In this document: one piece after another, positions 19,351-28,700 of the stretch
How the letters are laid out: every line of letters begins with the position of its first letter
Position numbering within the stretch: position 1 is the stretch's first letter
Origin: Rivularia sp. PCC 7116
Lineage (GTDB): Bacteria; Cyanobacteriota; Cyanobacteriia; Cyanobacteriales; Nostocaceae
Assembly: GCF_000316665.1 (NCBI RefSeq)
Contig: NC_019678.1
Coordinates: 5,270,001 to 5,334,000, forward strand
Direction: 5' to 3'
Length of the DNA stretch: 64,000 nt
The notes under the pieces: generated by a model
Told to the model about the DNA's origin: nothing
The model's database searches: none
Seen by the model: the letters and a program-made list of their open reading frames with translations, nothing else
Program-made: the position numbers and the translations under genes

Positions 19351-19983
19351 CTATTTGGTTCCAAACATTCTATCTCCAGCATCACCTAAACCGGGAACTA
19401 TATAACCATTTTCATCTAATTTTTCGTCAATGGCGGCGGTGAATATTTGCACGTCTGGATGGGATTTACAAAAATATTCGATACCTTCTGGAGCAGCGAG
19501 CAAACAAACAAATTTTATGGATTGGGGGTTAGTTGATTTTAAACGTTCTACTGCTGCTACTGCTGTATGTCCGGTAGCTAACATTGGATCGACTACTAAT
19601 ACGTCTCGCTTCTCTATATCATCAGGAACTTTGAAATAATATTCAATTGCAATTAAGGTTTTTGGATCGCGATAAAGTCCGATATGTCCAACTCTTGAAG
19701 ATGGCATTAATTCCAACATGCCATCTAATATACCTTGTCCGGCTCTTTGAATAGAAATAATGACTAATTTTTTTTCTGGTGCCAGTACCGGAGCATTCAT
19801 TTGAGCAATCGGTGTTTGAATTACTTCCGATTTTAAAGGTAAGTCTCGCGTGACTTCATAAGCTAGTAATAAACTTACTTCTTTGAGGAGAGCGCGAAAT
19901 TTTGCGGTACTGGTTTCAGCTTTTCGTATAAGTGTTAATTTGTGTTGAATTAATGGATGTTTGATTAGGTTTACTTGCTGCAT
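19351..19983 (-). CDS. upp: Uracil phosphoribosyltransferase
   Basis: UPRT joins uracil and PRPP to give UMP, the usual pyrimidine salvage step. The 210-residue protein has the type I PRTase PRPP loop [12 protein letters not shown] (residues 130-141), the [14 protein letters not shown] region (77-90), and a C-terminal uracil-binding segment [15 protein letters not shown]. Its neighbours on the same strand are urc4 (DUF1688) and urc1 (GTP cyclohydrolase II-like). In yeast, the URC6 gene of the uracil-degradation pathway is a UPRT. This copy may therefore serve uracil breakdown as well as salvage. A 165-bp spacer with strong palindromes separates it from urc4. Confidence 0.96.
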   Translation of the reverse strand: MQQVNLIKHPLIQHKLTLIRKAETSTAKFRALLKEVSLLLAYEVTRDLPLKSEVIQTPIAQMNAPVLAPEKKLVIISIQRAGQGILDGMLELMPSSRVGHIGLYRDPKTLIAIEYYFKVPDDIEKRDVLVVDPMLATGHTAVAAVERLKSTNPQSIKFVCLLAAPEGIEYFCKSHPDVQIFTAAIDEKLDENGYIVPGLGDAGDRMFGTK

Positions 19984-20037
19984 GAAATATATGATTTAGG
20001 ATAAATTAATATTTTTGAATAAGCTCTTGTGCCCTCG

Positions 20038-20107
20038 TTACAAGGTTCTACCTTGTAATGATTTCAGGGAGGCTCTGCCTCCTTCATATATGGAGGCAGA
20101 GCCTCCC
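20038..20107. repeat. Pair of perfect palindromes between upp and urc4
   Basis: Two hairpins lie side by side. TTACAAGG (20038-20045) and CCTTGTAA (20051-20058) form an 8-bp stem. A 16-bp perfect stem follows, GGGAGGCTCTGCCTCC (20067-20082) with its complement at 20092-20107 and a 9-nt loop. No T-run follows on the minus strand. They may attenuate or end the urc4 transcript, or stabilise its 3' end, and they also resemble REP-like dispersed palindromes. Confidence 0.75.
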
Positions 20108-20148
20108 TTTCAGGGTTTACAGCCAGAGACTGGGAACCAGTTTAACTG

Positions 20149-21372
20149 TTAAAATACCGTGCCATCGCTGTTTATTTGTAGAGGGGGGACACCATCTTTT
20201 CTCAATTCTGCGGCGATTTTCCTTCCTGCCGTCCAAGTTCCTCCTTGTAAAACTTTCACTAAAGGTAATTCTGAAGAATTCATATTCAGTTGTTCGCGAA
20301 TTTTAGCGGCAATTAAATCTAATAGAATTACTGTTAAAGCTCGCCATTCTACTATGATTTCTGATGTTACAGAATGAGAATAAGATAAAATATCTGGGTT
20401 TTTTACCTTAATAAGTCCTAAGTCAATACATAATCCACCATTACGATATTCAGCTAATCCGGTAAGTGAATCTAAGTTGGTAATTTCTAATCCTAATTCT
20501 TGCAATGGTTCTAACAAAGAGTAAGTTAACCATTGCGAAAGCTTATGAAAAGGAACTAAACCATCATCCACAACCGCACCGTGAAACCATACGTCACCTA
20601 AATTAACTCCATCTACTTCTAAACGTCCACTCCAAATATCACTAAACCCTTGTAAAACTCCATTAAAGACATCAGTTGCGGCTATTTGATTATTCTCAAC
20701 TTTTTCTAAAAGGTAATTTGCAAGATTACCGGGACGAGAATTTTCTTTACCAAATATATTAGGTAGCGAAAGTAAAACCTCTCCTAGCTTTTGCAATAGT
20801 TTTAATCTTCCCTCTAATCCCAACAAAGGATTATCCGCAGTCACATGAAACCCCATAGCAAGTTCTTCTGCTGTCAAACTTTGCAATTTTTGAGCATCAA
20901 CTTGTAAAGGATTATTAGAGTCACTGGAAAAAATTCCCTGACAAAACATGTGGTAGCTAGCAACAGCCAATCCTTCAGAACGTTTAAAAATTAATTGGGT
21001 TTCAGTTTCGCGATAATGCCAACTTTTACCAGCACCGGCATCTAATAAAACGCTAATAATTGCTAAATCATATTTAGCAATGGCTTTTTCTATAGCAGTT
21101 AATCCAGCTAACTTTTGATTCAACCAGGATAAACGCGGTATTTCTCCTGCTGTAAAATGTTGCCAGCGACTGTGGAAAGGAATCTGTAAATTCGGGTATT
21201 CATCCTGCATCACCTTAGTTACATAATCCGCAACTTCTTCCAACCGCGTCGAATCGCAAGCAAAAAACTGGGATTCACCTTTAATTACATAATCGTATAA
21301 CTGTCCGCAACGCTCGCGGATTGCCAAGGGCGATCGCAAATAATCAATCTTTTCCCGTGTTGATTTTTCCAT
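20149..21372 (-). CDS. URC4/Urg3 family protein (DUF1688)
   Basis: I recognise this 407-residue protein as DUF1688, the URC4/Urg3 family. It is required for the URC pathway of uracil catabolism in the yeast Lachancea kluyveri and is found scattered in bacteria. Characteristic segments are LRSPLAIRERC near the N-terminus, FHSRWQHFTAGE (about residues 60-72), LLDAGAGKSWHYRETE (about 107-122), and GSLTGL/YRNGGLCIDLGLI-like motifs toward the C-terminus (EYRNGGLCIDLG). No catalytic mechanism is established for the family as far as I know. It lies between upp and the GTP cyclohydrolase II-like gene, all on one strand. That order supports the pathway assignment. The ATG at 21372 gives the conserved start. 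Confidence 0.9.
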   Translation of the reverse strand: MEKSTREKIDYLRSPLAIRERCGQLYDYVIKGESQFFACDSTRLEEVADYVTKVMQDEYPNLQIPFHSRWQHFTAGEIPRLSWLNQKLAGLTAIEKAIAKYDLAIISVLLDAGAGKSWHYRETETQLIFKRSEGLAVASYHMFCQGIFSSDSNNPLQVDAQKLQSLTAEELAMGFHVTADNPLLGLEGRLKLLQKLGEVLLSLPNIFGKENSRPGNLANYLLEKVENNQIAATDVFNGVLQGFSDIWSGRLEVDGVNLGDVWFHGAVVDDGLVPFHKLSQWLTYSLLEPLQELGLEITNLDSLTGLAEYRNGGLCIDLGLIKVKNPDILSYSHSVTSEIIVEWRALTVILLDLIAAKIREQLNMNSSELPLVKVLQGGTWTAGRKIAAELRKDGVPPLQINSDGTVF

Positions 21373-21807
21373 TCATTAATTCCTTGATAGATGCACCTTT
21401 CAAAATATATTGACTGTGAAGAGTAAAACGTAAAAATTATTTTATTACTTACATATTTTTCAAACTTATACCTTAGATTTGCTAGACAAAACATGAAGAG
21501 ACGGTAATAGTTAGACAATAAATATTAAAATTGTCATCACAAAAACCGGATTTCTGAACAATACTTAAAGTAGAAAGCGCTTAATCGCCCATGTCCTTAC
21601 GGACACGCTCCGCTAACACTCTATAAGAGTGGGGCTACTTAAACAAAGCCCCTCCGGGTTCACTAGTTTGGGGAACGGAAACCGACACCCCCAACTAGAT
21701 TCACCGTCTACACGGGCTAAATTCGGCGCATCTTTATAAAGAAATGGTATTAGAAACCCGCCCAGTCTTCAATTTTCTGGTAACTGGTAACTGTTAACTG
21801 TTCACTG
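21373..21807. other. Intergenic region with dispersed-repeat-like sequence
   Basis: These 435 bp between urc1 and urc4 hold no gene. From about 21590 to 21755 the sequence is more GC-rich than its surroundings and contains an imperfect hairpin (CTAGTTTGGGG at 21663-21673 opposite CCCCAACTAG at 21691-21700). It also contains a GTCCTTACGGAC palindrome near 21592. This looks like a composite of dispersed repeats. Heptamer units (GGTAACT/GTTAACT) follow at 21778-21806, right beside the urc1 stop codon. Confidence 0.5.
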
Positions 21808-23061
21808 CTACAAAGCACGCCCTTTCACCTCTGACAAATCACTAGTATCAAGCACTTCCGTCTCGCTATAGTAACCAGCAGCTTTTTTAGCTTCAATTTC
21901 TACTCTTGCATCATCAGGAATTAATTCTTCCGGAATCGCAATCCGTTCAACTATTTCAATTCCCGATTCGGTGATGGCGTTGTACTTCATATTACTCATT
22001 GATACCATACGGTCGATACGAGTAATACCCAACCAGTGCAATGCATCGGGCATTAGTTCTTGAAAACGCATATCTTCAACCCCAGCGACGCATTCGGTAC
22101 GGTTAAAATAAGCCTCAGCAGTATCTCCACCTTTCTGACGCTTGCGAGCGTTGTAAACTAAAAACTTGGTTACTTCCCCTAAAGCCCGCCCTTCTTTTCG
22201 GTTGTAAACAATAACACCAACTCCTCCTTCTTGAGCGGTTTTTACGCAAAGTTCTATTCCATGTACTAAATAAGGACGACAGGTGCAAATGTCCGAGCCA
22301 AATACATCAGAGCCGTTGCATTCATCATGCACGCGCACGGCAACAGGTTTTTCTGGATTAGTAATATCCGCAACGTTGCCAATGATATATACTGTTAAAC
22401 CGCCAATCGGTGGTAAAAATACTTCTAAATCCGAGCGCGTCACTAATTCCGGAAACATGCCTCCGGTTTGTTCAAATAAAGCCCGACGTAAATCTCCTTC
22501 GCTAATTTTAAAGCGTTTGGCGATTCCTGGTAAATACCAAACTGATTCGATAGCGGCTTTCGTGACAACTAAGTCTCCACCAGACTTCATGATTTTGCCA
22601 TCAATTTGCAATCTTCCTTTATTAATGGCATCGTGCAATTCCGGCATATTGATATGAGCTTTGGTAATCGCAATAGTAGGGCGGATATCATAGCCTTTTT
22701 CGTAATATGGCGCGAATACCTCACCTACTATCGCTCCAAAGGGATCTAAAGAAACGATTTTGTCAGCATCAAACCAGCTTGGATGCGGGCCAATATGCTC
22801 CACCGGAGAGGTATTTGTCAAATCTGCTTTATGGTTTGATTGCAGGGCACCGCTAGCTACAGCTAAAGCTCGATATACGGAATAATTTCCCGAATGAGTA
22901 CCTACAACATTGCGATGCGATTGTTTTGTTAAAGTCGCGATGGCTGGCCCTCTTTCCATTGCATTTTTTGCTCCCCAGTGAATGGGAATAGGTTTTGGAC
23001 CAAATTGAGTAGGATGAGAAGTAAGTACAATATGCTTTGAAATACCGTTAGAAGAAGACAT
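21808..23061 (-). CDS. GTP cyclohydrolase II-like protein, URC1 type
   Basis: The protein (417 residues from the ATG at 23061) carries a RibA-like GTP cyclohydrolase II domain in its second half. The block VRVHDECNGSDVFGSDICTC (about residues 242-261) keeps the three zinc-ligand Cys positions of RibA (C248, C259, C261). About 220 residues precede that domain and are not found in ordinary RibA. This layout and the adjacent urc4 and upp genes point to the URC1 branch, which acts in uracil catabolism and not in riboflavin synthesis. An upstream TTG at 23118 would add 19 residues (MTSLCLLIVDKNITKK...) but lacks support. The ATG gives MSSSNGISKHIVLTSHPTQ. Generic annotation may label it ribA. The reaction is inferred. 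Confidence 0.88.
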   Translation of the reverse strand: MSSSNGISKHIVLTSHPTQFGPKPIPIHWGAKNAMERGPAIATLTKQSHRNVVGTHSGNYSVYRALAVASGALQSNHKADLTNTSPVEHIGPHPSWFDADKIVSLDPFGAIVGEVFAPYYEKGYDIRPTIAITKAHINMPELHDAINKGRLQIDGKIMKSGGDLVVTKAAIESVWYLPGIAKRFKISEGDLRRALFEQTGGMFPELVTRSDLEVFLPPIGGLTVYIIGNVADITNPEKPVAVRVHDECNGSDVFGSDICTCRPYLVHGIELCVKTAQEGGVGVIVYNRKEGRALGEVTKFLVYNARKRQKGGDTAEAYFNRTECVAGVEDMRFQELMPDALHWLGITRIDRMVSMSNMKYNAITESGIEIVERIAIPEELIPDDARVEIEAKKAAGYYSETEVLDTSDLSEVKGRAL

Positions 23062-23356
23062 AGTGATTATTTTTTTTGTTATGTTTTTATCAACTATTAA
23101 TAAACATAAACTTGTCAAGTATCAATAGTTTATTTTTGTTGTGAATTCTGTTATGTAAATATGAATTTTTAGCTTAGGTATAGTTAATTCTAACTGAGCA
23201 TATAAAAATCGTGTTCTAAGCTACAGAAAAATATAAAGATTTGTCAGCATCAAATTTAAAGTAAAAGATTAAAAGTGAGTAAATTACTGTATTTTGAACT
23301 AAATTTATGCGAGATTAGACTTACATAGATACTCTGATACTCAAAAAACAAACTTT

Positions 23357-23827
23357 ATGGACTCTTTATTTATCAACTCGTTACTTGAAGATTTGAAAAA
23401 TCCGGATGAAGTAGTAAGAGAAGAAGCAACTCGTAAATTATGGCGATTATGGTTTCAGCAAAAAGGAGTTTATGGATTAGAGAAAATAGAAGCTAGTCAG
23501 AAACTACTAGATGGAGGTAAAATCACCGAAGCCGAAGAGATGCTAACGCAGTTGATTGAAGATCAGCCCGATTTTGCCGAAGCTTGGAATCGTCGCGCTT
23601 TTCTTTACTACACCAACAGCGAATACGAAAAGTCTTTAGCCGATACTCAAGTAGCAATAGAACTAAATCCGCTACATTTTGGCGCACTTCACGGCATGGG
23701 CTTGTGTTATGCAGCTTTAGGAGAGTATGCAAGAGCAATTAATTCCTTCCAACGTGCTTTAGAAATTCAACCTTATTCTTTAATAAATCAAAAGTTGATT
23801 TTGGAATGTACTCTTAGACTCAGTTAA
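23357..23827 (+). CDS. Tetratricopeptide repeat protein (156 aa)
   Basis: The protein begins with a helical segment (MDSLFINSLLEDLKNPDEVVREEATRKLWRLWF, which resembles a HEAT-like turn). Two to three TPR units follow from about residue 45: AEEMLTQLIEDQPDFAEAWNRRA, YYTNSEYEKSLADTQVAIELNPLHFGALHGMG, and LCYAALGEYARAINSFQRALEIQPYS. TPRs form protein-binding scaffolds. There is no enzymatic domain, signal peptide or membrane segment, so it is likely a cytoplasmic adaptor. Its partner is unknown. The 295 bp upstream separate it divergently from urc1 and no functional link is evident. Confidence 0.88.
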   Translation: MDSLFINSLLEDLKNPDEVVREEATRKLWRLWFQQKGVYGLEKIEASQKLLDGGKITEAEEMLTQLIEDQPDFAEAWNRRAFLYYTNSEYEKSLADTQVAIELNPLHFGALHGMGLCYAALGEYARAINSFQRALEIQPYSLINQKLILECTLRLS

Positions 23828-24467
23828 AAACTGAGATATTCATCTACAAAGAAGTTAGCAGCATTTGATAAATACTTTTGGTGCGTGCAAGGAGCGTACC
23901 ATCTGAAGATTTATGGCTGTGGAGAAGGGAATCATATGTTGGTAGCAAAAGTCATTAAATCCAACTATCTTTCAGGTTGGGTAATTTGTTTGAAGATTAC
24001 CTATTGAATTAGAGGGGGGAGGAGAAAGAGAGGGGAGAATAAAATGAATTTTGAGACGTAATCTTACAGCGCTTTGGCAGTAGGAGCAGAGAGCGGATTT
24101 TTGTGTTTTAAGCGAAACTACAAGCTACATATCAAGTGAAATTAGCAAGATTGTAGAAGCTTCACATAGATATACATAAATATATACATAAACCTTTAAA
24201 GCTCTTATTCCTTATAAACAACCCGATCGCGATTGAAGCTATTTATTTACCTTTGAGAAAATGAAATTATAGCAGTAGGAATACTGAATTATTCTACTAA
24301 TTATATGTTTAAATATTCTGAGTGCTAAGTATTTAAGAGTAACTACTTAGAACTTAGTATTTATATATTCTTGGTTATTTCTGTTTTCCTTTGGCTTTTG
24401 GTGGTTTTTTTATCGGGAATCACCAAGTAAAAGGGTGACATCATTTTGAATAAGGAAGTTCTACCTA
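23828..24467. other. Intergenic stretch without a recognised gene
   Basis: These 640 bp separate the TPR gene from the binding-protein gene. I see a G/A-rich tract near 24012-24040 and AT-rich DNA, but no reading frame with coding character. AAGGAAG at 24452-24458 is a good ribosome site for the gene at 24468. Confidence 0.5.
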
Positions 24468-25703
24468 ATGGCTTTTCTCCACTTCAAGAAAAAATCATTT
24501 AAATTTATAACAGTAACTTTCCTCGTATCCTCAATCTGTATTTTTTGCGATCGCGCTGTTTCTCAAACTAATTCTCAAGCTAATAATCTAGCTAAAACGA
24601 TTTATCCAGAACAGATTCGTGTGGGAATTCGGACTGCCTCTTCTGCGATTGGAAGTAAAAATAAAGATGGTTCCTACGGCGGCTTCTGTGGAGAATTTTT
24701 GAACACATTGCAGCAGGAAGTAAGTAGGCAAAATCAACAAATCCCAGTTATAGCGAAAGATATAGCGAATCAATATCGCGGAAGAGAATATCCCAGATAT
24801 GACGGATTAATCGCAAATCAAATTGAAATTGAATGTGGTCCTAATTCTAGATCTTCCCTGAAATTAAAAGACATTCGAGATAACAAACCTTTTAGAAGAA
24901 AGATCCAATTTTCAAGGAAAAACTTCCATACTACTGGTATCAAATTACTTTTAAACAAAGAAACGGCAGAAGAATTAGAAAACACCCCTGCAAACCAGTT
25001 GAAAGACAAGCTTTCTGCGTTACCAATAGCTGCACTTAGAGATACAACAACTTTGAAGCAGTTTAGAATTAACAAAGATAGCTATAAAAGTTTCATTCCC
25101 TATCCCAGAAAGAAACAAATTAATCAAAAATTAGACGTTAGAGATTTAGCTTTAGATGATTTAGAAGCGGGTAAAGTTAAAGCATTTGCTAGCGATGCGA
25201 TTATATTGCGAACTCTTTTAGAGGAGGGAGTCGCAGGAGAGCCGGGATATAGAAAAAGCAGACAACCATTGAAAAATTACAATTACGTTTTATATCCTCA
25301 ACAACCTGGCATATATTTACCCAATCTAGAGCAACAACAATACGGCATCGCAATTAAAAATCAAACACCGTACTTTAAATGGCTGAGAAAAACAGTTGAT
25401 AGAGTTCTCGATAATCCCAGTTTGAACCAAGCCAAACAATATATTAAAGAATACGAGAATGGTAAAGAGATTGAATCGATACCATCGAAAGAAATTAAAT
25501 CAACTCCAAAAACTTCACCAAAACAGGAATCCGAGGAAAATAAAGATAAAGGTTCGCGATTCGATCAAATTTTAGAAATTCTCGGAAAAGCAACTTTAGC
25601 GATTACCGGATTAACTGCATTAGTTAAGGCATTTTCCAGTCTTGGTGAAGCATTCTCGCCTGATGGCAGAAATAAGGAAAGTGAAGAAAGCGAAAGCGGT
25701 TAA
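24468..25703 (+). CDS. Periplasmic solute-binding-protein-like protein with C-terminal hydrophobic segment
   Basis: The 411-residue protein starts with a signal peptide or anchor (basic MAFLHFKKKSFKF, then a hydrophobic core FITVTFLVSSICIFCDRAVS). The next 300 residues have the look of a type 2 periplasmic-binding-protein fold of the amino-acid-binding kind (IRVGIRTASSAIGSKNKDGSYGGFCGEFL, and later DLALDDLEAGKVKAFASDAIILRTLL with the lobe-crossing pattern). After a charged Pro/Lys/Glu linker (about 335-365) comes a C-terminal hydrophobic stretch (ATLAITGLTALVKAFSSL) and an acidic end. No ABC permease or ATPase lies nearby, so it may sense or scaffold and not transport. The ligand is unknown. 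AAGGAAG precedes the ATG. Confidence 0.75.
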   Translation: MAFLHFKKKSFKFITVTFLVSSICIFCDRAVSQTNSQANNLAKTIYPEQIRVGIRTASSAIGSKNKDGSYGGFCGEFLNTLQQEVSRQNQQIPVIAKDIANQYRGREYPRYDGLIANQIEIECGPNSRSSLKLKDIRDNKPFRRKIQFSRKNFHTTGIKLLLNKETAEELENTPANQLKDKLSALPIAALRDTTTLKQFRINKDSYKSFIPYPRKKQINQKLDVRDLALDDLEAGKVKAFASDAIILRTLLEEGVAGEPGYRKSRQPLKNYNYVLYPQQPGIYLPNLEQQQYGIAIKNQTPYFKWLRKTVDRVLDNPSLNQAKQYIKEYENGKEIESIPSKEIKSTPKTSPKQESEENKDKGSRFDQILEILGKATLAITGLTALVKAFSSLGEAFSPDGRNKESEESESG

Positions 25704-25776
25704 ATATAGCAATTTTTAGTTATCGCGGAGCGTAACGCACCACCTACCTGCTTACTGCTGCAAGATATAAGAACAA

Positions 25777-28700
25777 TTAAACCGTAACTCCTTCTAATTG
25801 CTCATCGGTTAACTCATATAACTCCCGTAGTTTCTGCAACTTCTCGTCGCTAGCATCCCAAAAGCCCCTTCCGTGGGCTTCCAGCATTCTTCCTACAATG
25901 TTCTTAAAAGCTTCTGGATTCGCTTTCCTCAACTTTTCCGCCATCTCGGCATCCAAAGCATAAGTATCTGCTGCTTGCTCGTATACCCATTCATCAGTAA
26001 AATCCGCAGTACCACCCCAACCAATCAAAGCTGTCATGCGTTGCGAGACTTCAAAGGCACCACCGCTACCTTGATTTACCATCGCTTCAGCCCATTTGGG
26101 ATTTAGCAACTTAGTACGATATTCCATTCGCAATAAATCATCTAAATAGCGGGGGGTAGTATCCTTAGAAAAACTTTCTACAAAGCTAGCTTTCACCTTC
26201 TTCCCAGCTTGTTTTTCGGCAGCTTTCTTCAAACCACCAGTATTTCCGTAATATTCTTGAATATCGGTTAAACCGTATTCTACCGAATCAATTTCTTGGA
26301 CAATTTGACTGGTGCTTCCCAAAAGTTGATTTAACACTTCCGGGCGTGCTTGCCCTTTATCTTGTCTGCCATAACTAAAAACATTGCGACTTTGCCAGGT
26401 ATTGGCTAACTCATCGCTAGATTCCCAATTACTATCAACGACTCTATCGTTTACCAAAGAACCAAAATCACCAGCAGGATTAGAAAATAATCTCGCAGAA
26501 GTATTCTCTACACCTTTTTGCTTTAACTCCAAAGCGTGCTTGCGAATAAAATTCTTATCTACAGGCTCATCTACATCAGCAGCACGTTGAAACAAATCAT
26601 CCAACAACTCAATAATATTCACAAAACTATCGCGGAAAATTCCCGAAAGATTTCCTAAAACATCAATCCGGGGATGCCCAACTTCTACTAAAGGTTTTAA
26701 CTCGTAACGAACAATTCTTCCCGTACCTTCCTTGACGGGTTCTGCCCCTACCAATTCCAATAAAATTCCTAAAGATTCGCCCTTAGTTTTGATAGCATCC
26801 AATCCCCATAACATCACAGCTACAGTCTCCGGATAGCTGCCATTTTCTTGTAAATGCTGCTGAATAATCTTCCTTGCAACCTCTCTTCCCCTTTCGTAAG
26901 CAGCAGGAGAAGGCATTCTGTAGGGATCTAAAGCATGAATATTTCTTCCCGTCGGTAACACACCAGCACCATCTCGTAACAAATCTCCCCCCGGCGCTGG
27001 TGGAATATATTCCCCATTCAAACCCCGTAACAAATTCTTCAACTCATCCGTACTTTGTTTTAATAAATCTTTAATTCTCTCTTCCTCCTCCCCTCTGCTT
27101 ACTCTGTAACTCTGCGGTTGATTTTCTTCTTCCTCCTCCCCAAAATAAGCATCCAAATAAGACTGCATCTCCTCCTGATTCGGAGCTGCCCCCAAAACAT
27201 GTAACCCAGAAGAAAACAGTCGATTTTCCAAAACCTGCAAATATTCGTACAGCTTCACCAAGTAATCATCAAAAACATTTTGGCTAAACATGCCGATATT
27301 TTCGGGTGTAAACTCAATTCCCAGCTTCTTCGCCTCCTCAAACGGACAATCGGCATCCAAACCACTATCAATAATCTTTTTACAAATTCCTTCTTTGAGG
27401 GCATAATTTTTCTGCGGATCTTCTCGATATTCTGCAACTAAATCCCGTAGAGCCATCAACTCTTTATACAAACCCGCACGTCCGTAAGGCGGTACATTAT
27501 GGGAAATCAACACCCCATAACCGCGACGCTTCGCCAAAATTGATTCCGAAGGATTATTCGCAGCATAAATATATAGGTTGGGCAAATCTCCAAGTAAAAT
27601 ATCAGACCAAGAATAACCAGTATTTCCTAAAGGCGAACCGGGCAACCATTCCACAGTGCCGTGCATTCCAAAATGAACCAGCGCATCGGCAGCAAAATCA
27701 TTCTGCAACCACTTGTAATAAGCAGCATATTGGGGATGCGGCGTTAAACCTCGTTCAAACATCAACCGCATCGGGTCGCCTTGAATACCTAACGGTGGCT
27801 GAACTCCAATCCAAACATTACCTAATTGAACACCACCGAGATGAAACCGATCGCCATAAGTTTTGATACCCGAACCAGTCAGCGATTTCCACTGCTTTTC
27901 AACACGGCTTGTTTGGAGATATCCCAGCCATTTTTCCAACTTCCTGACATTTACAGTATTTTGAGACGTTAAATTCAACATCTCTACATTATTTTCGGAG
28001 TAGGATTCATCTGCTTCCTTCACCAAACGAATCAACTCCTCCCCATCTTCTGGTAATTCCCCAACGTCGTAACCTTGTTGCTTCAAACCTTGCAAAAAGT
28101 TCAGCAAACTGCGCGGTACATTTAATAAAGCAGCAGTACCCGTCGCACCGTATCCCGGTGGAAAACCGTAAAGAATAACGGCAATTTTGCGCTCCGAGGC
28201 AGGTTTTTGTCGGAGATTTACCCAACTTTTCACCCTGCCAATTAACCTTTGTACCCTTTCCGGAACCAAATAAATATCTTCCCCAACCAAACCACCGAGG
28301 GGAACCGTGTCAATTGCTCCATCAAGTTCCGGCAGTGCGTATAAAACGACGCTTTGTAATCCGCCAATACCCTGACGAGTCCAGGAATGAATATCTTGAA
28401 TCAACAAAGGTGCGGCAACAATATAAGGTACATTTTTAGCTGCCAGAATTCCCTTGGCAATATCTACCTGTCTTCCCGCTTCCATAGAGCCTGCGGGGCC
28501 ACCCACCAAAGGAAATCCGATAGTAGAAACAATTGCATCAACTTTTGCCGCTTCTGGGGAAAGAGAAAGAGTTATCTTATTACCTTGTTCGCGTTGCTGA
28601 GTTTCGTAATCCGTAGTCATCCAATCGCGTACTGCGACATGTCCTTCCACACCATTGATGAATATCGGTAAGGGAATTAAACCAGCTTCTTCAAAGCGTT

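Noticed and set aside
21808-23118. Riboflavin GTP cyclohydrolase II starting at TTG 23118
   Set aside because: The upstream codons do not look conserved and no rib genes are near; URC1 with the ATG at 23061 fits the context better.
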